Assembly (NCBI GenBank): GCA_002478045.1
Contig: DLLT01000018.1
Span: 1 to 64,000 of the forward strand
Reading direction: 5' to 3'
Origin: Porphyromonadaceae bacterium UBA7555
GTDB lineage: Bacteria; Bacteroidota; Bacteroidia; Bacteroidales; Muribaculaceae
DNA length: 64,000 nucleotides
In this document: positions 27,976 to 37,862 of the stretch, in pieces
Numbering within the stretch: position 1 is the stretch's first letter
Layout: each line of letters starts with the position of its first letter
Made by a program: the position numbers and the translations under genes
Notes under the pieces: generated by a model
The model's database searches: none
What the model saw: only the letters and a program-made list of their open reading frames with translations
Told to the model about the DNA's origin: nothing

Positions 27976-28713
27976 TCATAGAATTTCGTAATTGAACACT
28001 CCGTTGACCAGAAACAGCGCCTGTATCTGATTGCGCTCGATTTCCATATCATCGTACTCGGGGTTGATGCTGTGCAGGATGACCATCTCGGGATTGGTAT
28101 GCTTGCGCACAATCTTGACCATACGATAGTCTTCGGTAACGACCAAATAGACCTTGCCCCAGTATATAAATCCATCGCGCGAAAGCTGGCGTATTGCAAT
28201 GTATCCGCCATCGCGTATCTTGGGCTCCATACTGTCGCCGCTGACACGCACAATAGGTTGTGTACGGTCAAGCCCGGGAAGGTCGAGGCGTCCGATGATA
28301 TGTTCATCGGTGAACATTCGTGGCAGGGGCACGCATCCGGCGGTGGCATCAATGTCGTACACCGGTGCGCCAACGGCATTCTTGTCTGTCTTCGCCACCG
28401 GACCGGTGTTTACCTCGGGTATCAGAGGAGTCCCGGCGGTGATTTCTTTGGGATACGGCACGTCCGTACCTTTGGTGAGCCAGTCTTTGGAGACACCCAG
28501 ATTGACCACAATGCGATTTACCATCGCATCCGTAATCGGGTAATTGCCCGACAGAATTTTGGACATATTACTGGGATCGACATTTATAAGCTTGCCGAAT
28601 TCCACCTGTGTCTTGCGCGTAAGGTCTACGATGTATCGTAGCCGCTCAGCCATAGTGGCCGAGGGTCCGGGCTTGACCAGTTCGTCAGGATTCTTCAGTC
28701 TTCTACGTCCCAT
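27976..28713 (-). CDS. helix-turn-helix/S24 peptidase repressor-type regulator
   Basis: A 245-residue regulator. Residues 20-82 form an XRE helix-turn-helix (TQVEFGKLINVDPSNMSKILSG). The C-terminal part is an S24 peptidase fold with a possible scissile Ala125-Gly126 bond (DATAGC), catalytic Ser161 (SGDSM) and Lys200 (MVKI), so self-cleavage as in LexA or CI repressors looks possible. No prophage or SOS gene is adjacent. Similar solitary genes are common in Bacteroidales chromosomes. Confidence 0.88.
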   Translation of the reverse strand: MGRRRLKNPDELVKPGPSATMAERLRYIVDLTRKTQVEFGKLINVDPSNMSKILSGNYPITDAMVNRIVVNLGVSKDWLTKGTDVPYPKEITAGTPLIPEVNTGPVAKTDKNAVGAPVYDIDATAGCVPLPRMFTDEHIIGRLDLPGLDRTQPIVRVSGDSMEPKIRDGGYIAIRQLSRDGFIYWGKVYLVVTEDYRMVKIVRKHTNPEMVILHSINPEYDDMEIERNQIQALFLVNGVFNYEIL

Positions 28714-28789
28714 ATCAATGGATGTTTAGGTTCTTGTTTCTTATTCTATATTCTTCCTTAGAATGCGACTCGGCGTCATTTGATGCGCA

Positions 28790-30454
28790 TCAGCGCACAA
28801 CCACCTTGATGGGGCGTGTGCCGGTGCCGACAGTCACGAAGTACACACCTGAGGGGAGCATAATTTCGGTGTCGTTGACGGCGCGTTCGGCTGCCACTAT
28901 CGGCTGTCCGGAAACGTTGTATATGCGCAGTCCGACGATGTCGCGGTCGCATATCAGGCGTATTCCGCCCGGGGTCTCGGCCACTGCCAAGGGGGCATCC
29001 ACGGTGGCATCCGTTATGCCGTCATGCTTGACGACAATGACATTGGACGGCGTGCTTTCGTAGCCCAGGTAGGACGAGCGTACGCTGTAAGTCTCGCTTT
29101 CGCTCTCGGAAAACCCGGTGATGACCAGCGAATTATCCTCGGCTATAAGTTCCTCGGTCTTGGCTGTTCCGTTTTTGTACATCGTGCGTGTCACGATATA
29201 GTAGTCTACATCTTCGCCGGCCGGAGCATCCCAATTGGCGACATATTGGTCGTTGGTGATGCCGGTAGCATCGGTGGCATGTATCTGACTCAGCGTGGGC
29301 ACGGGGCAACATTCGGCCGTAAGGGCTACGCCGCGCGAGCCGCTGATGCCGCCGCCGCTGATAAGCAGTCGCGTTGTATGCTTGCCTACTTCGGTGGGCG
29401 TGTAGGTGATATTGAGCCAATAGCCTTCTTCGGTAACGATAAGCGCTGCCGGAATTTGAGCGGCGGCCAAAGTGAACATATCGGCGTTACCGGTATACTT
29501 TTGCACCTTTACGGCCGAAGTCAGGTTTTCGCCTTTGAAAAGCAGTCGTGCCGTGGCGCTCTTGCCTATGGCCACGCGGCCGAAGTCGATGGTCATATCC
29601 TGCACCGGAGTGGTGAGCACGGGGTCGCCGACAGGTTCGGTCGAACCGGGATTGTAGGGCATACCCTTTTTGTTTCCCCAAATATATTCGGCCAGCTCGG
29701 GATGGTCGATAAAGGGGTTACGGTTGTTCTGCACACTGTAGACGGCATCGTTGCGGAGCGTCTCTTTTTCGGACACGGGGTCCTGACGGTGCCAGCGCAG
29801 CAACAGGTTAATAGACCATGTGTTAAGCGTCGGATAGGTATTGGACGAAACCATATAGGTGTATTTCCAGGTCATATCCTGATATATGGTGGCCATGTAG
29901 AAGTACGTACGGGCAAAGTCGCCTTTGTACTCGTCAGCCGGCTCAAAGACATATTTGGCGCCGCCGCCTTGTCCGGCTACGGGGTAACCCACTTTGCAGA
30001 CGCCGTTATCAAACGCCGGATTGGGTCCCACCTCGCCGAGGGGATAGTTGAGCTTGGCGCTATTAGCCTTTATCTCACTGGGGTACAGATGATTGAGATC
30101 TACATACGGCGGAACGTTGGTGTCGCCGCCCCACCACGATTTGGGGAAAGAGTGCTCGCGATTGAGCCCGGAGAAACTGGGCGCATAGCGCACTTGGTCC
30201 GAGTACATATCCCACCAACGCTTGCTGTTTGGATAGAGGTCGGTCTGCTGGAAGGTATACTTAAGGTTACTATATATCGTACCATAGTCGCCCGAGCGGG
30301 TGAAGTTGCGTGCCAATTTGCTGACTGCCGTCTTGAGCGCGGCGTCCTTGAGGCCGGTAAGGCCGGTATAGTATCCGGCCGGAGCCTCGGCCATAGCTGA
30401 GAGCGCCATCATTACGGCCATTGCCACGGCTAAAATTTTGTTCTGGAATTTCAT
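28790..30454 (-). CDS. secreted endonuclease I with T9SS C-terminal sorting domain
   Basis: A 554-residue secreted nuclease. A signal peptide (1-22) is followed by an endonuclease I domain (about 30-255) with NREHSFPKSWW (His101) and DLNHLYPSE (Asn121, His122). Then come an Ig-like beta domain (about 270-375), a fibronectin-III-like domain (about 380-465) and a final 65-residue beta domain with LRIYNVSGQPI and LPSGVYFVTV, typical of type A T9SS sorting signals. The protein is therefore a predicted cargo of the secretion system whose PorX and PorW homologues lie in the same window. Confidence 0.92.
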   Translation of the reverse strand: MKFQNKILAVAMAVMMALSAMAEAPAGYYTGLTGLKDAALKTAVSKLARNFTRSGDYGTIYSNLKYTFQQTDLYPNSKRWWDMYSDQVRYAPSFSGLNREHSFPKSWWGGDTNVPPYVDLNHLYPSEIKANSAKLNYPLGEVGPNPAFDNGVCKVGYPVAGQGGGAKYVFEPADEYKGDFARTYFYMATIYQDMTWKYTYMVSSNTYPTLNTWSINLLLRWHRQDPVSEKETLRNDAVYSVQNNRNPFIDHPELAEYIWGNKKGMPYNPGSTEPVGDPVLTTPVQDMTIDFGRVAIGKSATARLLFKGENLTSAVKVQKYTGNADMFTLAAAQIPAALIVTEEGYWLNITYTPTEVGKHTTRLLISGGGISGSRGVALTAECCPVPTLSQIHATDATGITNDQYVANWDAPAGEDVDYYIVTRTMYKNGTAKTEELIAEDNSLVITGFSESESETYSVRSSYLGYESTPSNVIVVKHDGITDATVDAPLAVAETPGGIRLICDRDIVGLRIYNVSGQPIVAAERAVNDTEIMLPSGVYFVTVGTGTRPIKVVVR

Positions 30455-30580
30455 GTATTCTTAAAATGCTATGTGTCAAAGTGAATTTTGCAGGTTATCG
30501 AATATCACTTTTTGTCATTCTTATTTTATTTATAACACTCTCCTGTTTTGTCACAACTGTTGCATCGTTTGCCATTGTTG

Positions 30581-31726
30581 TTATAGAATATCTCCATCCA
30601 AAGGCTTGGACCACGAGCGACGACGGCGATGCTGACGACGCTCGAAGTACTCCCATTGCTTTTGGACGTTCGAGTTGGTCTCAAGTTCGACATTGGACTC
30701 GGCATATTCATAGCCATTGGCCACGTACTGCGGTATCAATGTGCTAAACAGCAACGCATTGACGCCCTTGCCCTGATACTCGGGGGCGATAGCTATCAGC
30801 ATCAAGTCCACTGTATCGGCATGGCCGCGTATGGCACGCAACAGGTGATACCACCCGGTGGGGAACAGGCGTCCGCCGCTGCGTTGCAGCGCCTTGGACA
30901 ACGACGGCATGGAGATGCCCACACCCACGAGGGTGTCCTCGGCGTCCACTATCAGGCATACGTCTTCGAGACGCAACAGCCCGAGGTACATTTTTATATA
31001 ATGATCTATCTGTTTTTGGGTCAGAGATACAAACCCGTACAATTCGCCGTAGGAGCGGTTGATAAGCTCGAAGATAGCCTGGCCGTAGCGTTGGGCAATG
31101 ACCTTGCGCGAGGTCAACTGCAATGGCCTAAGGTTAAACTTGCGTGACACGATGTCGGCGATGCGTGCATAGCGTTCGGGTATCTGCTTCGGGATTTTAA
31201 TGCGATATTCAACCCAGTCGGCTTCCTTGGCAAATCCGAGGCGTTCCATCTGGCGCACATAATACGGATAATTGTATATCGTGGCCTGCGTACCCAATTC
31301 TTCGAAGCCCTCAACGAGCATACCCTCGCGATCCATATCGGTGAAACCCATAGGCCCGGCAATCTTGGTCATCCCGTGATTGTGTCCCCACAATTGTACC
31401 GCGCGGAACAGTGCGTCCACCACCTCGTCATCGTCGATGAAGTCGACAAGGCCGAAGCGCAGAGTCTTCTCGGCAAATTTTTCGTTGGCTCGGCTGTTAA
31501 TGATGCCGGTGATACGTCCCACGGGCTTTCCGTCACGGTAAGCCATGTACGACTGCGCCAGGCAGAAGTCAAAAGCCGGGTTCTTTTCGGGCATCAGCAT
31601 ATTGATCTCGTCAAGCACCAACGGCGGGACAAAATATTTATTGCCCTTGTATAGGTCAATGCCGAAGTGGACGTACTGCTTGAGGCTTTTTTTGACCGGT
31701 GCTATGGGTTTGATGATTACGGACAT
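30581..31726 (-). CDS. GNAT-like acetyltransferase (YghO-type)
   Basis: A 381-residue cytoplasmic protein resembling the YghO-type GNAT group. The N-terminal part contains SYMAYRDGKPVGRITGIIN, and the C-terminal GNAT core includes VDLMLIAIAPEYQGKGVNALLFSTLIPQ, a typical acetyl-CoA-binding motif A. The substrate is unknown. It follows the pseudokinase gene by 19 bp. Confidence 0.8.
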   Translation of the reverse strand: MSVIIKPIAPVKKSLKQYVHFGIDLYKGNKYFVPPLVLDEINMLMPEKNPAFDFCLAQSYMAYRDGKPVGRITGIINSRANEKFAEKTLRFGLVDFIDDDEVVDALFRAVQLWGHNHGMTKIAGPMGFTDMDREGMLVEGFEELGTQATIYNYPYYVRQMERLGFAKEADWVEYRIKIPKQIPERYARIADIVSRKFNLRPLQLTSRKVIAQRYGQAIFELINRSYGELYGFVSLTQKQIDHYIKMYLGLLRLEDVCLIVDAEDTLVGVGISMPSLSKALQRSGGRLFPTGWYHLLRAIRGHADTVDLMLIAIAPEYQGKGVNALLFSTLIPQYVANGYEYAESNVELETNSNVQKQWEYFERRQHRRRRSWSKPLDGDIL

Positions 31727-31745
31727 ATCTGATAAGTCAATGTAT

Positions 31746-32555
31746 TTATGGTATTTGATGCTGCAAGGCTGTAGTCGGCTCGGGTTGCAGCAGCAGTATG
31801 AGGGCCAAAGCCGCCACCATTACGGCGAGGAAGGCTATAGCCAAAATGTATATTCGTTTGGTGCTGCCGCCGGCAATGGCAAGGCGCAAGGCTTGGACAT
31901 CGCGGTAGCGACGGCGAGGATTGGGGTCGGTGCAACGTGCGGCCACGCGCGACATCAGTGGGTCGCGGCGTCCGGTGCGCTCGAGCGTTTCGCGGATGAC
32001 GGCACCGTAGTTGTAGATATCATCGTCCGTATCGGCGTGCGACAGCGATGAGCGCTGGTCAAAGCCAACGTCTATCAGCTTGAGGTTGCCTATATTCTCC
32101 GTAAACAAGATGGTCTCAGGCCGTATCGGATGGTGCGCCAAGTGGTTTTGCTGGATATACTCCATGGCGGCCGGCAGACGCGTAAGTAGTTGCTCGTATT
32201 GGTGATCGGTTAGACGACCTTCGTTGATAAGGCGACGCAGGCTGTCTCCGTAGACGTCATCGGTGATGATGCATCGGCCGATGCCGGCAATATCCTCGAT
32301 GTCATTGATCATCACGATATTCGGATGCGAAAGGTTGTATCGCACCTCAAATTCTTTTTCGAGCATGGCCTGATATTCGTCCTCGTCTTTGATTTCGGGA
32401 CGCAGCGCTTTTAGCATCACCCATTTGCCGTATTTCTTGGCCGTATAGACATTATAGAATTCCTCGTCCCATTCGGGCAGATGCTCTATTTCGGTCCATT
32501 TGCCATCAGGCGTATCGGGTATGCGGTTCTCGGGTTTGACGGGATTGGCTGACAT
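31746..32555 (-). CDS. membrane-anchored protein kinase-like protein, probable pseudokinase
   Basis: A 269-residue kinase-fold protein with a C-terminal membrane helix (about 234-256). The VAIK-type Lys49 and the helix-C Glu68 are present, as is the metal-binding Asp162 (DVG for DFG). The catalytic loop is altered: canonical HRDLKPEN reads HHPIRPET (141-148), so the catalytic Asp is Pro143, Lys is Arg145 and Asn is Thr148. No glycine-rich loop is seen. It is probably catalytically inactive and acts as a cytoplasmic binding module on the membrane. It lies 90 bp after ftsZ. Confidence 0.82.
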   Translation of the reverse strand: MSANPVKPENRIPDTPDGKWTEIEHLPEWDEEFYNVYTAKKYGKWVMLKALRPEIKDEDEYQAMLEKEFEVRYNLSHPNIVMINDIEDIAGIGRCIITDDVYGDSLRRLINEGRLTDHQYEQLLTRLPAAMEYIQQNHLAHHPIRPETILFTENIGNLKLIDVGFDQRSSLSHADTDDDIYNYGAVIRETLERTGRRDPLMSRVAARCTDPNPRRRYRDVQALRLAIAGGSTKRIYILAIAFLAVMVAALALILLLQPEPTTALQHQIP

Positions 32556-32645
32556 GGCGCTATATAATTGGTTGATACTTGGTACTGCTCTTGATTTGTA
32601 TTCTCCTTCTCTGCCGACGAGCGGGCGAGGCCGAGGTGTGGCGGC

Positions 32646-33986
32646 TTACATACCTTCAAAGGATATGGTATTGGTCTGTGACGGCGTGGCGTTGTCGCGA
32701 TGAGGGGCCGATGTGTTGCCGCCGTTGCCCTTGGAGCCGTTGCCTTTGCCTATAATGCCGGCATATCCTATGCGTGGCGACTCGGATATAAACTTGCCGA
32801 TAGACTCATCATTATCGTAATCGTCCGGAGGCAGAATATTGTAGCCGGCAAGACGCAGCGCAATTTCCTTGTCCTGACCGAGTATATCGATAGTGCCATT
32901 GACTCGCGGATTATTTGTCCCAACCGTATTGCCGGGTGCACTCTCTTCGCGCTTCGGAGTCGTTGTGGTTTCGAATCCGGAAGCAAGAATGGTGACCTTG
33001 ACACGGTCGCCTAACTCGGGGACATTGTAAAGACCCCACTTCACTTCGATATCCTTGGCGCTCATTGAGGCCACGAAATTGGTGATAGCCAGGGTTTCGC
33101 CGGCACGCAGTGCGTTTTCGCCGGAATCCTCCTTGTCGTCCGCCACAGATTCATCGGCATCACCGCACGAGGCATACAATACAAATAGCATACGCTTGCT
33201 GTCCACGACATTACAGTCCTTGAGTAGCGGCGAACGCAACGCCTCCTGTATGGCGTCGTTGATACGGTTTGGGCCTTCGCCGTAACCGCTTGATATTATG
33301 GCAGTCTTGCCATCGCGCAAGGTCGCATCGACATCGTTGAAGTCTCGATTGACTATGCCTACGCGCGTAATGATTTCGGTGATGCCTTCGGCTGCGTTTC
33401 GCAGTGTATCGTCGGCGCGACGGAAGGCGTTGAACATCGAAAGGTTGGAATATATTTCGACAAGTCGGTCATTGTCAAGCACCAGCAGTGCATCGACGTA
33501 TTTGGCCAGCTCGTTGGCTCCGGCTAGGGCTTTTTTGTTGCGTCCGGGGCCTTCAAAGCTGAAAGGTATGGTGACGATGCCAATGGTAAGGATGCCTTTT
33601 TCGCGTGCGATGCGGGCCACCACGGGAGCTGCGCCCGTACCCGTACCGCCGCCCATACCGGCGGTTACGAACACCATGTCCGTACCGTCTTCAAATATTT
33701 CGGCTATCTTGTCGGCGTCTTCTTCGGCAAGTTTGCGCGCTACCTCGGGTTTGCCACCGGCGCCGCGGCCTTCGCCGAGGAGTACCACCGTGGGCACCTT
33801 GGAGTCCTGAAGCACCTGCTTATCCGTGTTTATCTGCACAAAGGATACACCTTTGATGCCGGCGGCGAACATCTTTTCGACGGCATTGTTGCCGCCACCG
33901 CCGACACCGACAACCTTAATGCTCTGTATGGGCTTGTCCGCAGTCTTGAAGTCACCCAAATCTGTTACGTCTGTATTGTCGTTCAT
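32646..33986 (-). CDS. ftsZ: cell division protein FtsZ
   Basis: A 446-residue tubulin homologue that polymerises into the division ring. The GTP-binding GMGGGTGTGAAP motif and the T7 loop NRDFNDVD are intact. After the globular core (about residue 325) there is a linker of about 120 residues ending in a short tail (TISFEGM). It is the last dcw gene before the pseudokinase and follows ftsA by 93 bp. Confidence 0.97.
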   Translation of the reverse strand: MNDNTDVTDLGDFKTADKPIQSIKVVGVGGGGNNAVEKMFAAGIKGVSFVQINTDKQVLQDSKVPTVVLLGEGRGAGGKPEVARKLAEEDADKIAEIFEDGTDMVFVTAGMGGGTGTGAAPVVARIAREKGILTIGIVTIPFSFEGPGRNKKALAGANELAKYVDALLVLDNDRLVEIYSNLSMFNAFRRADDTLRNAAEGITEIITRVGIVNRDFNDVDATLRDGKTAIISSGYGEGPNRINDAIQEALRSPLLKDCNVVDSKRMLFVLYASCGDADESVADDKEDSGENALRAGETLAITNFVASMSAKDIEVKWGLYNVPELGDRVKVTILASGFETTTTPKREESAPGNTVGTNNPRVNGTIDILGQDKEIALRLAGYNILPPDDYDNDESIGKFISESPRIGYAGIIGKGNGSKGNGGNTSAPHRDNATPSQTNTISFEGM

Positions 33987-34079
33987 ATCTTATGAGGAGT
34001 AGTGTTTTTATGTGTTTGCGAGGAGTGTATTGTATGTATTTCTTTGATTTAGTAAATGTGCATTAAACATCGTCTCGGG

Positions 34080-35477
34080 CTACATCATATCGTCTGAATC
34101 GTCGGGACCGGACATAACCTTGTTGAACAATCTGGAGACCTTCGTTTTAAGTATTTCAAGTCCTGACGGTTTTGGCTGTTTTGGAGGTAGCGTTTCAGTA
34201 TCTGTAGTGCCCTCGATGTCGTCATCGTCCTCGTGGTTGTGTCCGGCCGGGACTTCGACTCCGCTACCGCCGCCAAAAGGATTGTCGTTATTATCTTCCG
34301 TGAAACCGGCATCGCTCGTTTCGGCTGTCGGTGTAACCGCGGGGGCTTGGAGGCACTCCAGCGGCTCGGGGCGGCGAGCGAGGCGTGCCGCTTCGGCTAT
34401 CGCGGCCATCAGCGGAAAGTAAGCGCTGCTTACCAGCGTATTGTCACGGACCTGGACACCCGAAACCTCGGCCGGACGCACCGGCATCTTGGCATACTTT
34501 TCGAGGCATTGGACAAAGTGGCGCAGCAAGCTGCCGCCGCCGGTGACAACTATGCCTCCGGCCAAATCTTTGCTCTCAAATCCGGCAAATTCGATTTGCT
34601 TCAGGATATTGGCAATGATTTGCATTGCACGTCCGCGCACCGTTTCGTTGATGATATTGATACGTGCATCATCCTGATTCTCGGCAGTGACATCGGCCAT
34701 ACGCTCCTTGATGTCGCGTGCCTGCGTATCGGCGACGGACAAGGCGGATGCGAGGTCGTATGTAATGGCTTCGCTGCCCAGCGGTATCGTAGCCAGGTAT
34801 TGCAGTACTCCGTCCCTGTATATGGACACCGTGGTGGTCTCGGCCCCTAAGTCGACAAGCATACATCCGCCCTTGATTTCGCCTTCGCTCAGCGCCATCT
34901 CGGCCTCGGCCAATGGGCGGATGATGTATTTCGAGTCTAAGTTGAGGCGTTCATTGATGACGGCCTCGATATTGCGCAAATTGCGTTGGTTGCAATGGAT
35001 GATGGAATACTGAGCGGTCACGTTATTGGCCAGATTTCCGCGCGGACGCTTGGTGGCCATGCCGTTGACCATAAATCTGCGCGGAAGGACATCCAAAATC
35101 TCACGATTGGAGGGAATGCTTTTGCAAGCATCTTCATCGAGACGTTCGAGGACTTTTTGCGATATTTCGCTTTCGTCCGGGAAGGTAATCGAGGCTTCGG
35201 CATAGGATGATGCCAGCGAGCGTCCGCCCACGGCGATATACGCGGCTTGGATTTTGTGCTTCTCCAACGCGCTGCATGCTTCGAGCGCATCAAGACTGCG
35301 ACGCGCGGCATTGGTGACTTCCTCCACGTTTTGTATGCGTCCTATACGCACACACTGGTCCAGCGGCTCGGTCACGGCATCGATGACGCTTACCGCGTTG
35401 TCTTTGACTTCGGCTGCGGCGGCACGCAGGGCCGAGGAGCCTATTTCGAGTACGATGATAATGTTTTTGTCGCTCAT
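34080..35477 (-). CDS. ftsA: cell division protein FtsA
   Basis: A 465-residue actin-family protein that links FtsZ filaments to the membrane. The N-terminal nucleotide-binding segment (EIGSSALRAAAAE), the GGRSLASSYAEA region, the DLGAETTTVSIY phosphate-2 motif and the GGIVVTGGGSLL adenosine motif are visible. The C-terminus has a Gly/Asp/Glu-rich linker (about 385-435) and a short amphipathic end (ILKTKVSRLFNKVM). It overlaps ftsQ by 4 bp. Confidence 0.95.
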   Translation of the reverse strand: MSDKNIIIVLEIGSSALRAAAAEVKDNAVSVIDAVTEPLDQCVRIGRIQNVEEVTNAARRSLDALEACSALEKHKIQAAYIAVGGRSLASSYAEASITFPDESEISQKVLERLDEDACKSIPSNREILDVLPRRFMVNGMATKRPRGNLANNVTAQYSIIHCNQRNLRNIEAVINERLNLDSKYIIRPLAEAEMALSEGEIKGGCMLVDLGAETTTVSIYRDGVLQYLATIPLGSEAITYDLASALSVADTQARDIKERMADVTAENQDDARINIINETVRGRAMQIIANILKQIEFAGFESKDLAGGIVVTGGGSLLRHFVQCLEKYAKMPVRPAEVSGVQVRDNTLVSSAYFPLMAAIAEAARLARRPEPLECLQAPAVTPTAETSDAGFTEDNNDNPFGGGSGVEVPAGHNHEDDDDIEGTTDTETLPPKQPKPSGLEILKTKVSRLFNKVMSGPDDSDDMM

Positions 35478-36412
35478 TGGTGTTTGTTTGATGTAGTATG
35501 AGAAGAGTCCTTAGGTTCGCTGACGCCATGCGACTTGCTGTTACGATTGCCAATATCCGGAGGCATAGTGACACTTTCGTCCACATAGTCCCGGGCATCG
35601 TTTGCCGCCAAGCTGTCTATATACATATCCAAGACACTCTGAGGCAGCATCTTGGTGCGGCGAGTGGCCACAACGCGGCCGCCCCACTTGACACTTATGG
35701 TATCGTAATAATTCCAGCCTTTGACGGGCATAACGTTATGGTAAAACGAACGCACACGGGCCAATTTATTGGTCACGGCTGTCGTATCGCCCATATTGAT
35801 GACGTGCCCCACAACATTGGGATGTACTATGATGTCGCCGGTGCTTCGGTCAAGGCTGACACTGGCAACGAGGGCATCGGCGCCGGCATCGGCATGTATC
35901 GTTGCCAACATAGGCAGCAGGCGGCGCACACTTGCCGGGTCGGCAAAATTGCCGCACAACACGGGGACGTCCACACAATGCTGCGGGTCGGCGGGCAGCC
36001 GCTTGCCCACGGCGTTGACGTAATACGACTGTGTATTGTCGTCCGGAAAGACGCGAGCCACGGGCACCATAGGCACTACGCATACACGCAAGCTGCCGTC
36101 AGCCAGGATATTGACCGAGGCGTGCTCTATACGGTTGTTGGCGGACAGGGCTTCCTGTAGCCGATAGGTGCTGACATGTCCGCACTGCATGGTATCCAGC
36201 CCGGGATACACCGAAGCAAGGATGTCCTTGATGTCCGAAGCGGTGACGAAGCGCACGCCGAGGGTATCCTCAAGCTCGATAATCGGCACACCTATAGGCC
36301 GATGGGCACGTGCCGACCCGGCTATAGGCACAACGATGCATAGGTACGCTGCCATTGCCACGGATAGCAGGCAGCGCACAATCGTGCGGCGTTCGGCGTG
36401 TATTTTCCTCAT
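35474..36412 (-). CDS. ftsQ: FtsQ/DivIB-type division protein
   Basis: A 312-residue bitopic protein, identified mainly by its place between murC and ftsA. The start at 36412 (MRKIHAERR) gives a short basic N-terminus, one membrane helix (about 13-32) and a periplasmic region with POTRA/FtsQ-like character. The first open codon lies 90 bp upstream inside murC and is less likely. It connects periplasmic and cytoplasmic divisome parts. Confidence 0.85.
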   Translation of the reverse strand: MRKIHAERRTIVRCLLSVAMAAYLCIVVPIAGSARAHRPIGVPIIELEDTLGVRFVTASDIKDILASVYPGLDTMQCGHVSTYRLQEALSANNRIEHASVNILADGSLRVCVVPMVPVARVFPDDNTQSYYVNAVGKRLPADPQHCVDVPVLCGNFADPASVRRLLPMLATIHADAGADALVASVSLDRSTGDIIVHPNVVGHVINMGDTTAVTNKLARVRSFYHNVMPVKGWNYYDTISVKWGGRVVATRRTKMLPQSVLDMYIDSLAANDARDYVDESVTMPPDIGNRNSKSHGVSEPKDSSHTTSNKHQ

Positions 36413-36431
36413 CGTTAACTGATTGTCAGTC

Positions 36432-37862
36432 TTATTTATGGTCGTATGCGGCAACGGTCTCCTTGACGATATCATCCACATAATTGGTGATGTCGCCGGC
36501 ACCTGCCGTCAATAAGATTTCAAAGTTACAATGTTTTATGGTATCTACCAACTTTTCTTTGGGAATAAGCACTTTTTTGTCGGTACGAAGTTTGTCGAAA
36601 ATCAATTTCGATGTCACTCCGGGTATGGGTTGCTCGCGTGCGGGGTAGATGTCGAGGAGTATGACGCCGCCGTCGGCGTGGTCGAGAGCCGCAGCAAATT
36701 GGTCGGCGAAGTCGCGCGTACGTGTGTACAAGTGCGGCTGGAAAGCCACGGTAAGCTTGCATTCGGGATAGAGTGCCTTGACCGAAGCGATGCTTTGACG
36801 CAATTCGTCGGGATGGTGTGCGTAGTCGTCGATGATGACGTGTCCGCCGGGCATGGGTTCCTTGAGATGGAATTGGAAGCGGCGTTCGGCGCCTTGGAAA
36901 CGCGCCAGTGCGCTACGTATGGCCTCGTGCGGCAGCAGCGATTGGTCATCGCCGAGGGCAATGAGGCACGCTCCGGCGGCGGCCACGGCATTTTCGATAT
37001 TGATTTCGACGGGTACGCCGAGCGAGATGTCGCGTATGGGGTCGCCGAAGGGATGAACAAGGTCAAAGACTATTTCGCCACCGCCGCGGCGTATATTGGC
37101 GGCGTGGAAGTCGCCTTCGTCTCGGCTGTAGGTGTAGCGGCGGACGCCGGCGGCGGGGCGCGGCACCACCTTCAGTCCGGTATGTATCAGCAGGGCGCCG
37201 TCTTCGCGTATCAGCTCGGTGAAATGGGCAAAGCTCTCGAGGTAAGCCTCCTCGGTGCCATAAATGTCCAGATGATCGGGGTCGGTGGCTGTGATGACGG
37301 CCACATAAGGTGTCAGCTGGTGGAAGCTGCGGTCGTATTCGTCGGCCTCAACGACACAAAGATCACTGGAACCATTGAGTATGAGATTGCTGCCGACATT
37401 GCGCAGGATGCCGCCGAGAAAGGCGTTGCACCCCACCGGTGCACGATCCAGAATGTACGCAGCCATAGATGACGTCGTGGTCTTGCCATGCGTGCCGGCA
37501 AAGCACAACGATCGCATGCCCCGGGTGATTTTGCCCAACAATACGGCGCGTTTGACCACCTCGAAGCCGCCGTTGCGGAAGTACGAGAGTATCGAATTGG
37601 ACTCTGGAACGGCGGGTGTATATACCACCAATGTGTCCGCGGGGTTGCGGAAGGTCTCGCCTATGGCATCGGCATTGTCTTCGAAGGTGATGGCGGCGCC
37701 CTCGTCTATAAGATTATGGGTCAAGGCTGTGGGCGTACGGTCATACCCGGCCACGTTTTTGTCCGCATGAAGACAGTAGCGAACCAGAGCGGCCATACCT
37801 ATGCCGCCGGCGCCTACAAAGTATATGTTGTCGTAATCCTTGAGTGTGCGAGTTTGTGTCAT
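36432..37862 (-). CDS. murC: UDP-N-acetylmuramate-L-alanine ligase
   Basis: A 476-residue cytoplasmic Mur ligase that adds L-alanine to UDP-MurNAc. The dinucleotide-like GAGGIGMAALVRY motif (residues 17-29), the ATP-binding GTHGKTTTSSM and YDRSFHQL/DPDHLDIY regions are present. It overlaps murG by 4 bp. Confidence 0.97.
   Translation of the reverse strand: MTQTRTLKDYDNIYFVGAGGIGMAALVRYCLHADKNVAGYDRTPTALTHNLIDEGAAITFEDNADAIGETFRNPADTLVVYTPAVPESNSILSYFRNGGFEVVKRAVLLGKITRGMRSLCFAGTHGKTTTSSMAAYILDRAPVGCNAFLGGILRNVGSNLILNGSSDLCVVEADEYDRSFHQLTPYVAVITATDPDHLDIYGTEEAYLESFAHFTELIREDGALLIHTGLKVVPRPAAGVRRYTYSRDEGDFHAANIRRGGGEIVFDLVHPFGDPIRDISLGVPVEINIENAVAAAGACLIALGDDQSLLPHEAIRSALARFQGAERRFQFHLKEPMPGGHVIIDDYAHHPDELRQSIASVKALYPECKLTVAFQPHLYTRTRDFADQFAAALDHADGGVILLDIYPAREQPIPGVTSKLIFDKLRTDKKVLIPKEKLVDTIKHCNFEILLTAGAGDITNYVDDIVKETVAAYDHK

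Noticed and set aside
29024..30400. 458-codon plus-strand open frame
   Set aside because: It is antisense to the endonuclease I gene and is explained by GC-rich codon use.
36412..36502. longer ftsQ start
   Set aside because: It would overlap murC by 71 bp and lacks a membrane-signal-like N-terminus; Met at 36412 fits better.
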